Shown piece after piece: positions 1 through 8,001 of a stretch of 64,000 nt of DNA. The position numbers and the translations under genes are program-made. The stretch is from Streptomyces sp. CB01635. Lineage in GTDB: Bacteria; Actinomycetota; Actinomycetes; Streptomycetales; Streptomycetaceae. The stretch lies in assembly GCF_002803065.1 (NCBI RefSeq), contig NZ_NNBL01000002.1:186001-250000 (forward strand). Direction: 5' to 3'. How positions within the stretch are numbered: position 1 is the stretch's first letter; each line of letters starts with the position of its first letter. Under the pieces are notes generated by a model, which was not told where the DNA came from, ran no database searches, and saw only the letters and a program-made list of their open reading frames with translations.

Positions 1-1
1 G

Positions 2-559
2 AGCTTCGAGACCATCTCGGACACCTTCAAGGACTCGCCCCCCGACGTGCGCGCCGCGGCGACGGGGCTCTCCGAGCTGTCGAAGTCCGTGTCCAAGCGG
101 GACACACAGCTCGCCGAACTGCTCAAGGGCAGCCGCCAGTTGACGAAGACCCTCAAGTCGAAGAAGTCCAGCTTCGAGACGCTCATCGACGACGGGGGCT
201 CGCTCCTCGGCGAGCTGAAGGACCGGCGCGCCGCCGTCAAGGCGCTGCTCAAGGGCAGCAAGGAACTCGGCACGGAGCTGAAGGGCGTCGTCGACGACAA
301 CGACAAGCAGCTCGGTCCGACGCTCAAGGCGCTCGGCCGGGTCACCACCGTCCTGGAGAAGAACAACAAGAACCTCGACAGGACACTGGCGCTCGTCGGT
401 CCCTACTACCGGCTCATCGGGAACACCCTCGGCAACGGCCGCTGGTTCGACAGCTACCTGTGCGGCGTCGTGCCTCCCGAGTACCTCCCGAAGGAACAGC
501 GGACGACGGACTGCAAGCCACCGCAGCAGGGTGCGAGCGCGAAGGGGGCGGGCCGGTGA
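2..559 (+). CDS. Mce family protein, MceC-like (5' truncated by window edge)
   Basis: The reading frame is open from base 2 to the TGA at 557-559, so this is the C-terminal ~185 residues of a longer protein. What is visible is the long alpha-helical region typical of Mce proteins, rich in Lys, Leu and Asp heptads, followed by a tail with the sequence GRWFDSYLC and a second Cys near the end, as seen at the ends of MceC proteins. The N-terminal membrane anchor and MCE domain lie outside the window. Four consecutive Mce genes are visible and the last looks like MceF, so counting back this should be MceC (inference). Mce proteins form periplasmic tunnels for lipid import. The stop overlaps the next start (GTGA). 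Confidence 0.85.
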   Translation, partial: SFETISDTFKDSPPDVRAAATGLSELSKSVSKRDTQLAELLKGSRQLTKTLKSKKSSFETLIDDGGSLLGELKDRRAAVKALLKGSKELGTELKGVVDDNDKQLGPTLKALGRVTTVLEKNNKNLDRTLALVGPYYRLIGNTLGNGRWFDSYLCGVVPPEYLPKEQRTTDCKPPQQGASAKGAGR

Positions 560-1578
560 CGCGCGCATGGATCAGCGGCAGAAGACGCCACATCGTCGTG
601 GGAGTCGTCGTGTTGGCGGTGCTCGCGGCGGGCGGTCTCGTGGGGGTACGGGCCCTCGGCGGGGGCGGGACCACCGTGACCGCGTACTTCGACCGGGCCG
701 TCGGCGTCTACGCCGGATCCGACGTGCGGATCCTCGGCGTGCGCGTGGGTTCGGTCGGCTCCGTGCACCCGCAGGGAAAGCAGGTGCGGGTGATCCTCGG
801 CCTCGACGAAGGCGTACGGGTTCCCGAGGGTGCGCGGGCCGTGGTCGTCGCGCCCAGCATCGTCGCCGACCGGTACGTCCAGCTCACCCCCGCCTACACC
901 GCGGGACCCGCACTGGCCGCGGGCGCCGTGCTGCCGGCGTCCCGCAACCGCACCCCCGTGGAGATCGACCAGCTCTACGACAGCATCACCGAACTCGGCG
1001 ACGCCCTCGGCCCGAACGGCGCCAACGCGCAGGGCGCCCTCTCCGACCTCCTCGACACCGGGGCGAAGAACCTCGACGGGAACGGCACCGCGATCGGCGA
1101 GAGCATCGAGCAGTTCGGCAAGGCCGCCAAGACCCTCGACGGCAGCAGTGACGACCTCTTCACGACGCTCGCGCAGCTCCAGGCGTTCACCACGATGCTC
1201 AAGGACAAGGACGGCGGGGTGCGCACGGCGCAGGAACGCCTCGATGACGTCGTCGGGTTCTTCGCCGACAACAAGGACGACCTGACGGGCGCACTGAAGG
1301 AGCTCGGCACGGCGCTCGGCCAGGTCAAGACGTTCATCGAGGACAACCGCGGCGAGCTGAAGAAGAACGTCGACAAGCTCGTGCCGATCACGCAGACCCT
1401 CGTCAGACAGCGCGCCTCGCTCGCGGAGGCGCTCGACACGGCGCCTCTCGCCACGGGAAACGTCGTCAACACGTACGACAAGGACGGCCGCACGCTCGAC
1501 GGGCGTACGAACCTCAACGAGATCAGCATGGGCGGGGATCTGCTGCCGCTGCCCGCGGTCGGGGGAGGCGGTCGGTGA
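556..1578 (+). CDS. Mce family protein, MceD-like
   Basis: A 340-residue Mce protein. The GTG at 556 is chosen because it overlaps the upstream stop as GTGA and directly precedes an N-terminal membrane anchor (about residues 12-32); longer in-frame starts inside the previous gene are less likely. A single MCE/MlaD domain follows (roughly 40-115, with GVRVGSV and APSIVADRYVQLTPAY), then a long helical region and a short Gly-rich tail. It would be anchored in the membrane and contribute one subunit of the hetero-oligomeric Mce lipid channel. It is translationally coupled on both sides. The letter D is assigned by position only. Confidence 0.9.
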   Translation: MTRAWISGRRRHIVVGVVVLAVLAAGGLVGVRALGGGGTTVTAYFDRAVGVYAGSDVRILGVRVGSVGSVHPQGKQVRVILGLDEGVRVPEGARAVVVAPSIVADRYVQLTPAYTAGPALAAGAVLPASRNRTPVEIDQLYDSITELGDALGPNGANAQGALSDLLDTGAKNLDGNGTAIGESIEQFGKAAKTLDGSSDDLFTTLAQLQAFTTMLKDKDGGVRTAQERLDDVVGFFADNKDDLTGALKELGTALGQVKTFIEDNRGELKKNVDKLVPITQTLVRQRASLAEALDTAPLATGNVVNTYDKDGRTLDGRTNLNEISMGGDLLPLPAVGGGGR

Positions 1579-2819
1579 TGCGAGGGTTCAGGACCGGCAG
1601 TGCGGTGGGGGCCGCGGGCGTGGGGCTCGGCGGGCTGCTCGCGGTCGGGCTCGGGTTCGCGCTCGCGTTCGGCGCGTTCTCCGTGACGGCGCCGAAGTTC
1701 GACGGCATCGAGGACCTGCCGCTGCCCGGCGGCGCCGACCTCGGCAGCCATCCGTACACCGTGCGCGCCGAACTCGCCGATGTGCTCAGCCTCGTGCCGC
1801 AGTCCGCGGTCAAGGTCAATGACGTCGCGGTGGGGCGGGTGACCGACATCCGGCTGGGCGGGAACGACTGGACGGCCCGGGTCACGATGAAGATCAACGG
1901 GGACGTGCGGCTGCCGGCGGACACGACGGCACGCCTTGAGCAGTCGAGCCTGCTCGGGGAGAAGTACATCCAGCTGATCGCTCCCAAGGAGGTTGCCTCC
2001 GCGCCGGCCGGAGGTTCTGGCTCCACGCTGGCCGACGGCGTCACCATCCCGCTCGCGCGCACCAGCCGCAACACCGAGGTCGAGGAGGTGTTCGGCGCGC
2101 TGTCCCTGCTCCTCAACGGCGGGGGCGTCAATCAGCTCAAGACCATCACCAAGGAACTCAACGCCGCGATCGGCGGCCGTGAACCCCAGGTCCGCTCGAT
2201 GCTGAAACGGGTGAACAAGCTGGTGACCAGCCTGGACGACCACCGCGGTGACATCACCGACGCGCTCGACGGCGTCAACAAACTCTCGGCGACCCTCGCG
2301 ACGCGCAAGCAGGACGTCGGCGCGGTCCTCACGGACCTCTCTCCGGGCCTCAAGACCCTTGAGGAGCAACGGGGTTCGCTCCTGACGATGCTGCGCTCCC
2401 TCGACCGGCTCTCGACGGTCGCCGTCTCCACCATCGACCAGGGCAAGGAGGACATGGTCGCCGACCTCAAGGCTCTCGCCCCGACCCTCAAGTCCCTGGC
2501 GGACGCGGGCGAGGACCTGCCGGACTCGCTCCAGGTGCTCCTGACGTACCCCTTCACCGACGAGGTGCTGCGGGGCGTCAAGGGCGACTACCTCAACACG
2601 TATCTGGACGTGGTGGCGGCGCCGGGGACGCAGGTGATTCCTCCGCTGGTGCCGTCGGGGACGCCGTCGGGAAGTCCGTCGCCCTCACCGGCGAAGGCGG
2701 CGCCGGGCAAGGCCGGTTCGGACAAGAAGGGCGGCAAGGGCGGCTCCGACGCGCCCCTGCCGCTCCCGTCGGTGCCGTCCACTCCGTCCGCTTCGGCTTC
2801 CGGGAGTGAGGCCCCGTGA
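1575..2819 (+). CDS. Mce family protein, MceE-like (no lipobox cysteine)
   Basis: A 414-residue Mce protein starting at GTG 1575 (GTGA overlap) or the adjacent ATG 1578. It has an N-terminal hydrophobic segment, an MCE domain containing the MceE-like signature DLPLPGGADLG and SAVKVNDVAVGRV, a long helical region, and a low-complexity Ser/Pro/Lys/Gly tail (about residues 355-414). Mycobacterial MceE proteins are usually lipoproteins, but the segment before DLPLPGG here reads AFGAFSVTAPKF with no Cys, so lipid attachment is not possible at the usual place. It therefore probably stays anchored by its transmembrane segment. Position and signature support MceE. Confidence 0.88.
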   Translation: MMRGFRTGSAVGAAGVGLGGLLAVGLGFALAFGAFSVTAPKFDGIEDLPLPGGADLGSHPYTVRAELADVLSLVPQSAVKVNDVAVGRVTDIRLGGNDWTARVTMKINGDVRLPADTTARLEQSSLLGEKYIQLIAPKEVASAPAGGSGSTLADGVTIPLARTSRNTEVEEVFGALSLLLNGGGVNQLKTITKELNAAIGGREPQVRSMLKRVNKLVTSLDDHRGDITDALDGVNKLSATLATRKQDVGAVLTDLSPGLKTLEEQRGSLLTMLRSLDRLSTVAVSTIDQGKEDMVADLKALAPTLKSLADAGEDLPDSLQVLLTYPFTDEVLRGVKGDYLNTYLDVVAAPGTQVIPPLVPSGTPSGSPSPSPAKAAPGKAGSDKKGGKGGSDAPLPLPSVPSTPSASASGSEAP

Positions 2820-4090
2820 TCACCCTCGCGATCCGACTAAAGAACCTCGCCTTCCTCGTCATCGCCGTCCTCGTGCTCAGCTTCCTGGGCATCCGGTACG
2901 CGGACCTCGGCCGGTACGTCGGCGTCGCCGACTACTACACGGTCAAGGTCCGACTACCGCGCACGGGCGGTCTGTTCACCTACTCCGACGTCACCTACCG
3001 GGGCGTCTCCGTGGGCCGGGTCGGGCCCATCGGGCTGACCGCGGACGGCGTCGTCGCCGAGCTGCGCATCAAGAAGTCCGCCCCGCGCATCCCGACCGAC
3101 GCGCACGCCGTCGTGGCGAGCCTGTCGGCGGTCGGCGAGCAGTACATCGACCTGCGGCCCGAGCGCGCCGGCGGCCCCTACCTCGCCGACGGCGCGCACA
3201 TCGAGGAGGCGCAGACCAGCGTCCCGGCGCCCGTCACCTCCGTACTGACCAGCATGAACGACCTCACGTCCTCCGTCCCCCTGGACTCCCTGCGCACCGT
3301 CGTCGACGAGTTCGGGAAGGCCTTCGAAGGTCGGGGCGAGGACCTCCAGGTCCTGATGGACAACGGCAGCGACTTCGTGCGGGCCGCGGACCGGGCGCTG
3401 CCCGCCACGACGAAGCTCATGGCGGACGGCGAGGTGGTCCTGCGCACCCAGGCCGAGGAGGGGCAGGCGATACGGGACTTCGCGGGCGGCGCCAAGGAAC
3501 TGGCGGTCGCGCTGAAGGGCTCCGACGCGGACCTGCGCCGGCTCATCGAGGCGGCGCCCGGCGCGGCGACCCAGCTGAGCGGCCTCCTGCGCGACCTCGA
3601 CCCGAGTCTCGGCGTCGTACTCGCCAACCTCCTCACCACGTCCGAGGTGGCCGTCACCCGGCAGCACGGCACCGAGGAACTCCTCGTGAAGTTCCCGCAG
3701 GCGGTAGCGGCGGGAGCCACTGTCGTCGACGGCGACAAGGTCAACTTCGGCATGGCGGTCACCTTCTTCGAGCCGCTGCCCTGCACGGCCGGCTACTCCG
3801 GCACGCGCTACCGCAGCGGCCTCGACCTCGGCACGGCCCCCGCGCTCAACACCCAGGCCCGGTGCGCCTCGCCGCCGTCGAGCGGCATCAACGTACGCGG
3901 CTCGGCGAACGCCCCCAAGGGCGGCCCGGTGCCGGAGCCCGCGAAACCGGGGTCGCTGCCCTCGGGGAACCGGGCGCCCGCGGCCACCCCGCAGACCGCC
4001 GCGCTGCCGGGAGCGCTCGGCCTCGCCGACGCGCGTGGTGCGACCGGGATGGCCGGACTGCTCGGGCTCACCACGGGAGGCGGGAGATGA
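2816..4090 (+). CDS. Mce family protein, MceF-like
   Basis: The last Mce protein of the operon, 424 residues, with GTG 2816 overlapping the upstream stop. A membrane anchor (about residues 5-25) precedes an MCE domain (VKVRLPRTGGLFTYSDVTYRGVSVGRV) and a helical region. The C-terminal third has a segment with two Cys (PCTAGYSGTRYRSG and a later ARC) that could form a disulfide, then a Pro/Gly/Ala-rich tail. Its place directly before the Mce-associated genes is the usual position of MceF. Its stop overlaps the next ATG (ATGA). Role by family: subunit of the Mce lipid importer driven by YrbE permeases and an MceG-type ATPase, none of which is in the window. Confidence 0.9.
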   Translation: MITLAIRLKNLAFLVIAVLVLSFLGIRYADLGRYVGVADYYTVKVRLPRTGGLFTYSDVTYRGVSVGRVGPIGLTADGVVAELRIKKSAPRIPTDAHAVVASLSAVGEQYIDLRPERAGGPYLADGAHIEEAQTSVPAPVTSVLTSMNDLTSSVPLDSLRTVVDEFGKAFEGRGEDLQVLMDNGSDFVRAADRALPATTKLMADGEVVLRTQAEEGQAIRDFAGGAKELAVALKGSDADLRRLIEAAPGAATQLSGLLRDLDPSLGVVLANLLTTSEVAVTRQHGTEELLVKFPQAVAAGATVVDGDKVNFGMAVTFFEPLPCTAGYSGTRYRSGLDLGTAPALNTQARCASPPSSGINVRGSANAPKGGPVPEPAKPGSLPSGNRAPAATPQTAALPGALGLADARGATGMAGLLGLTTGGGR

Positions 4091-4641
4091 AGGTGATCCG
4101 GGAGATGAAGGTGTTCCGGGCCGGACGCGGGGCCGCCCTGGCCGGGGCAGGTCTCGTGGCCGCGGCGGCCTTCTGCGGATACGGCGCCGTGTCCTACGCC
4201 CAGGCGCGCGGCGACGATGCGCTCGCCTACAGCAGGGCACGTGACGAGGTGCTCGCGGACGGGCGCCAGGGCATCGCCACGCTCACCACACTCGACGCGA
4301 CCACGGCGGAGCGGGCCAGGAAGGGCGTACGCGCCTGGGTCGACGCCTCGACGGGGGAGCTGCGCACGGAACTCGGGCGTACGAAGCCCGCGGCGGGCGC
4401 CTCCGCCCGCGGCACGGTCACCGAGGCCGCCGTGACCGCGCTCGACACCCGCGCGGGCACGGCGAAGGTCATCGCGACGGTCCGCGTCTCGGTCACACCG
4501 AAGGCCGGCACACCGGCGAGCGAGGACCGCAAACGGCTGGAGGCGGTACTCGCCCGCACGCCGGACGGCTGGAAGCTCAAGGCGCTCAACGCGGTGCCGG
4601 TGAACGGCAGTTCTGAGACTTCGGGGGGTTCGGACCAGTGA
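4087..4641 (+). CDS. Mce-associated membrane protein 1
   Basis: A 184-residue protein with one N-terminal transmembrane segment (about residues 15-35) and an extracytoplasmic domain resembling the NTF2-like fold of Mce-associated (Mas) proteins. A typical pattern is visible: a helical stretch with DALAYSRARDEVLADG, then alternating beta strands ending in WKLKALNAVPV. ATG 4087 is chosen because it overlaps the MceF stop. It is the first of four consecutive Mas-like genes, which in actinobacteria stabilise or assist the Mce complex. No catalytic motif is seen. Confidence 0.85.
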   Translation: MKVIREMKVFRAGRGAALAGAGLVAAAAFCGYGAVSYAQARGDDALAYSRARDEVLADGRQGIATLTTLDATTAERARKGVRAWVDASTGELRTELGRTKPAAGASARGTVTEAAVTALDTRAGTAKVIATVRVSVTPKAGTPASEDRKRLEAVLARTPDGWKLKALNAVPVNGSSETSGGSDQ

Positions 4642-5273
4642 CTCCGTGGGACGGGATCGGGCCTGTGGTGAGGGTGGCCGATGACGTGGGGGAGACCGAT
4701 GTGCGGGAGGCGTCGGACGAGACGAACGAGACGAACGAGACGAACGAGACGAACGAGACGAACGAGAGGGATGAGGGCCGGCGCCGGCGTCTCCTGCTCG
4801 GTGGCGTCGCCGCCGTGCTCGTACTCGCCGGGGCCGGACTCCTCGTCAAGGCCCAGGAGCTGAGGTCGACGCCCGCCGCCGCCAATCACGCCCTGACCGA
4901 CACCGAGGCCACCACCCGCGTCAACGGTGACGTCAGCAGCGCGCTCGCCAGGATCTTCTCGTACACGCCGGACGGCACCGGGGCCACCGAGCGGTCGGCG
5001 CGGGAGCTGCTCGGCGGGCGGGCGGCGCGGCAGTACACGCAGCTCTTCGCGCAGGTGCACGCGCGCGTCGCCGACCAGCGCATCACGCTCACCACCCAGA
5101 GCGTCAGATCCGGGGTGGTCAGCCTCGACGGCGACAGCGCGCAGCTCCTCGTCTTCCTCGACCAGACCGCGCGGCGCGGCGACCGCAAGCCGACGTCGTC
5201 CGCCGCCCAGCTGTCCGTGACGGCGCGGCTGCGCGGGGACCACTGGCAGATCGTCGACATCAAGGCCCGCTGA
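4638..5273 (+). CDS. Mce-associated membrane protein 2 with (TNE)5 linker
   Basis: A 211-residue Mas-like protein, GTG start overlapping the previous stop (GTGA). The cytoplasmic N-terminus contains five tandem Thr-Asn-Glu triplets (about residues 29-43), followed by a basic patch (RRRRLL), one transmembrane segment (about 52-72) and an NTF2-like extracytoplasmic domain ending in HWQIVDIKAR. The acidic repeat is encoded by a perfect 9-bp tandem array and could vary in copy number between strains (inference). Context and topology indicate an accessory subunit of the Mce lipid uptake machine. Confidence 0.83.
   Translation: MTPWDGIGPVVRVADDVGETDVREASDETNETNETNETNETNERDEGRRRRLLLGGVAAVLVLAGAGLLVKAQELRSTPAAANHALTDTEATTRVNGDVSSALARIFSYTPDGTGATERSARELLGGRAARQYTQLFAQVHARVADQRITLTTQSVRSGVVSLDGDSAQLLVFLDQTARRGDRKPTSSAAQLSVTARLRGDHWQIVDIKAR
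4722..4766 (+). repeat. 9-bp tandem repeat, five perfect copies
   Basis: The unit ACGAACGAG repeats five times without mismatch inside the second Mce-associated gene and encodes Thr-Asn-Glu triplets. The length is a multiple of three, so copy-number changes would keep the frame and only alter the cytoplasmic linker. Confidence 0.95.
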
Positions 5274-5303
5274 GACAGAGATGAGACAGAGAGGGGCACC
5301 CCT

Positions 5304-5870
5304 GTGCCACGCACACGCCGACAGCGTTCGACCCGTTCCCTCCGCGTGGCCCTAGTCGCGCAGCCGCTGCTCGTGGCGGCGCTCGCGCTCCTGCTCGTCG
5401 CGGGCGGGTTCGCGGCCCGGGGCGGCGTGTCCTGGTACGACGCCGCGCACGACGAGTCCGCCGCGTACGCCACCGAGCGCGACAACGCCCTGTCGGCCGG
5501 TGAGCAGTCCGTGCAGAACCTCAACACGCTCGACCACACCAGCCTGGAGCGCGGGCTCGACCTGTGGGAGTCGTCCACGACGGGCGAGCTGCACAGCCAA
5601 CTCGTCGCCGGGAGGGCGAAGTTCGAGGACCAGGTCAGGCAGGCGAAGACGGTCAGCACGGCGAAGGTGCTCTCCGGCGCCGTGACCGAACTCGACGAAC
5701 GGGCGGGCCGCGCCCGCGTACTGGTCGCGCTGCGCGTCACCGTGCGCGCGCCGGGCAGCAAGGCGACCGACAAGGACAGCCGCATGCTCGGCGAACTCAC
5801 CCGGACCAGGGGCCACTGGAAACTGAGCGCGCTGGGCCAGGCGCCGGTGGGCGACACCTCGGCCGACTGA
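5304..5870 (+). CDS. Mce-associated membrane protein 3
   Basis: A 188-residue protein with a basic N-terminus (PRTRRQRSTRS), one transmembrane segment (about residues 15-40) and an extracytoplasmic domain with the same plan as the first Mas protein, including YDAAHDESAAYATERDNAL and the C-terminal GHWKLSALGQAPV. GTG 5304 follows a purine-rich GAGAGGGG ribosome site. It is 30 bp downstream of the previous gene. Similarity of the first and third Mas proteins on one hand, and the second and fourth on the other, suggests duplication of a two-gene unit (inference). Confidence 0.83.
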   Translation: MPRTRRQRSTRSLRVALVAQPLLVAALALLLVAGGFAARGGVSWYDAAHDESAAYATERDNALSAGEQSVQNLNTLDHTSLERGLDLWESSTTGELHSQLVAGRAKFEDQVRQAKTVSTAKVLSGAVTELDERAGRARVLVALRVTVRAPGSKATDKDSRMLGELTRTRGHWKLSALGQAPVGDTSAD

Positions 5871-5892
5871 GCCGGGAGAGGACGGACAGACG

Positions 5893-6558
5893 ATGTCGAC
5901 GACACGCCACCACATCAACCGCACCCGCCGCCTGGCCGCGGCCCCCAGGCCACGCCGCACGGAAACCGTGACGGAGCCGACGCCACTACGGAAACGGCCT
6001 GTCAAGGAACCCGTAGCGGCAGAATCCAGTTCCCACCCGCACTCCCCACCCGGGCGCGCCCTCGTCGTCATCTGCGTCCTCACCCTCCTCCTGGGCGCGT
6101 TCGCCGGGTGGGCGCACTCCCGGGCCGCCGCGGAGCGCGACGTGCCGGCCGCGCGGAACACCGCGCTCACCGACGTCGCCCGCACCAGCGAGATCAAGGG
6201 CCGCACGGACAAAGCCGTGGCGGACCTGTTCTCGTACGACTACGCCCATCCCGAGGTCGCCCGGGAGGCGGTGTCCTCGCTGCTCACCGGGAGGGCCGTG
6301 ACCGAGCACAAGCAGCTGCTCGGCCCGGTCCTCGCGCAGGCCGACAAGTCGAAGGCCGTGATCACGACGACGGTCACCGAGAGCGCCGTGGAGCGCATCA
6401 GCGGCGACCGGGCCCGGGTCCTCGTCTTCGCCGACCAGAGCAGCAGCACCACGCACGGCAAGAGCGGCACGGCGTACGCCGGGGCCATGTTCGCCGTCGA
6501 ATGGGTGCGCCAGGACGGCCGCTGGCTGGTCTCCGGCATCGACACCTTCGGCCGGTGA
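5893..6558 (+). CDS. Mce-associated membrane protein 4
   Basis: A 221-residue protein with a long basic and disordered N-terminus (about 55 residues), one transmembrane segment (about 57-77) and an NTF2-like domain. Shared features with the second Mas protein include VKGRTDKAVADLFSYD-like residues, LLTGRAVTEHKQL and VLVFADQSSS. ATG 5893 follows GGGAGAGG. It is part of the same operon, 22 bp after the previous gene, and should localise to the membrane with the Mce complex. Confidence 0.82.
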   Translation: MSTTRHHINRTRRLAAAPRPRRTETVTEPTPLRKRPVKEPVAAESSSHPHSPPGRALVVICVLTLLLGAFAGWAHSRAAAERDVPAARNTALTDVARTSEIKGRTDKAVADLFSYDYAHPEVAREAVSSLLTGRAVTEHKQLLGPVLAQADKSKAVITTTVTESAVERISGDRARVLVFADQSSSTTHGKSGTAYAGAMFAVEWVRQDGRWLVSGIDTFGR

Positions 6559-6598
6559 GGGCACGTTCCGCCACCACGTGAGACAAGGAGTCCGACCC

Positions 6599-7843
6599 GT
6601 GAACCCCGTGAACCCCGTGAAGCGCGGACCGCACCTCCTCGCCCGCCTGCGCCCCCGCGACGCCCGCACCCGCCGCGGACTGCGTGGCACCGCCGTCGCC
6701 GCGGCCGCGGTGGCCCTGCTCACGGCGTCCCAAGCGCCCGGAATCGTCGAGGAGTTGGGCGGCGGGAAAGGCGGCGACAGCGCGGAGCACCCCGCGTCGG
6801 CCGAGGCTCCGCTGCCCTACGTGAACTCGCAGGGCGACGACTCGTACCACACCGAACTGCCGCCCCTGAACAGCCCGGACGCGCCCGCGCGCGTCTACCC
6901 GCCCGCCCGGATCCGCGCCCAGTCCGGCATCCCGGCCACCGTCCTGGCCGCCTATCGCAGGGCCGAGTCGGCGATCGCCCGTACCGACGCGGGCTGCCGA
7001 CTGCCCTGGGAGCTGCTCGCCGCCATCGGCAAGGTCGAGTCGGGCCAGGCCCGCGGCGGCGCCGTCGACGCGCACGGCACGACTCTGGGCCGTATCACCG
7101 GACCCGCCCTCAACGGCCAGGGGTTCGCCCTGATCCGGGACTCGGACGGCGGGGCGTGGGACGGTGACACGGTCTACGACCGGGCGGTCGGCCCGATGCA
7201 GTTCCTGCCGGGGACGTGGCGGCGCTGGGGTGCCGACGGCAATGGCGACGGGGACAAGAACCCCGACAACATCTTCGACGCCGCCCTGACGGCGGGCCAC
7301 TACCTGTGCGCCGGAAGCCGTGACGTCAGCCGTGCGGCCGGCCTCGAACGCGCCATCCTCAGTTACAACTACTCACGCGACTATCTCCAACTGGTTCTGT
7401 ACTGGATGGAGTTCTACCGCGAGGGCGTGCACACCGTGCCCGACGGCAAGGGTGTGATCCCGAGGAGCCCCGGCGCGGGCGGCGACACCCCGGCGACCAG
7501 CCCGGTCGGCGGCGGCAAAGGCCCCGGCAAGGGCGGGGGCGGCGGGATCGTCATCGGGCCCGATCCGACCCCCTCCGGCCCCTCGGACGGCGGCAGCCCC
7601 GACCCCAGTCCCGGCCCGGGCCCGAGCGGTGACCCGTCGGATCCGCCCACGCAGTCACCGGACCCGAGCGACCCCCCGTCGTCACAGGACCCTGGCACCC
7701 CGTCGGACCCTGGCAGTACCCCGCCGACGGACTGCCCCACGGACACGACGTCCCCGTCCCCTTCGCCCGACCCCGACGAGTCCCCTTCACCGTCCCCGTC
7801 GCCCAGTCCCTCGCCGTCGGAGTGCCCGGAACCGGGCGCGTAG
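6599..7843 (+). CDS. secreted lytic murein transglycosylase, mce-operon type
   Basis: Start GTG 6599 is chosen because AAGGAG lies 8 bp upstream; GTG 6578 in the same frame has no ribosome site. The 414-residue product has a basic N-terminus and hydrophobic signal/anchor (about 29-45), then an SLT/MltB-type muramidase domain (about 105-290). The catalytic Glu is E147 in IGKVESG, followed by VGPMQFLPGTWRRWG and YNYSRDYLQLVLYW, all typical of this family. The C-terminal ~120 residues are Pro/Ser/Asp/Gly low complexity, suggesting a wall-spanning tail. It would cleave peptidoglycan glycan strands. A lytic enzyme at the end of an mce operon may open space for the lipid import complex (inference). 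Confidence 0.88.
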   Translation: MNPVNPVKRGPHLLARLRPRDARTRRGLRGTAVAAAAVALLTASQAPGIVEELGGGKGGDSAEHPASAEAPLPYVNSQGDDSYHTELPPLNSPDAPARVYPPARIRAQSGIPATVLAAYRRAESAIARTDAGCRLPWELLAAIGKVESGQARGGAVDAHGTTLGRITGPALNGQGFALIRDSDGGAWDGDTVYDRAVGPMQFLPGTWRRWGADGNGDGDKNPDNIFDAALTAGHYLCAGSRDVSRAAGLERAILSYNYSRDYLQLVLYWMEFYREGVHTVPDGKGVIPRSPGAGGDTPATSPVGGGKGPGKGGGGGIVIGPDPTPSGPSDGGSPDPSPGPGPSGDPSDPPTQSPDPSDPPSSQDPGTPSDPGSTPPTDCPTDTTSPSPSPDPDESPSPSPSPSPSPSECPEPGA

Positions 7844-7864
7844 CGCGGCGCAGTGCTTGTGTCG

Positions 7865-7928
7865 CAGGGAGACAGGGAGACAGGGAGACAGGGAGACAGG
7901 GAGACAGGGAGACAGGGAGACAGGGAGG
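7865..7928. repeat. 8-bp tandem repeat, seven perfect copies plus one variant
   Basis: CAGGGAGA repeats seven times from 7865 to 7920 and an eighth copy carries a single change. It sits between the convergent transglycosylase and P450 genes. One strand is purine-only apart from one C per unit. No spacers are present, so it is not a CRISPR array. Copy number is likely to vary by slippage. Confidence 0.95.
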
Positions 7929-8001
7929 CAGGCAAGGAGGCAGGAGCGTGGCGTAGGGGGATGGCCCCTGCCTCCCTGGGCCGGCGTGCGGCCGCCCGCG
8001 G

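Noticed and set aside
2806..4086. Extension of the first Mas gene through MceF
   Set aside because: It is an out-of-frame shadow of MceF; the true start is ATG 4087, overlapping the MceF stop.
7865..7928. CRISPR-like array
   Set aside because: The 8-bp units are contiguous without spacers and no cas genes are near, so it is a simple tandem repeat.
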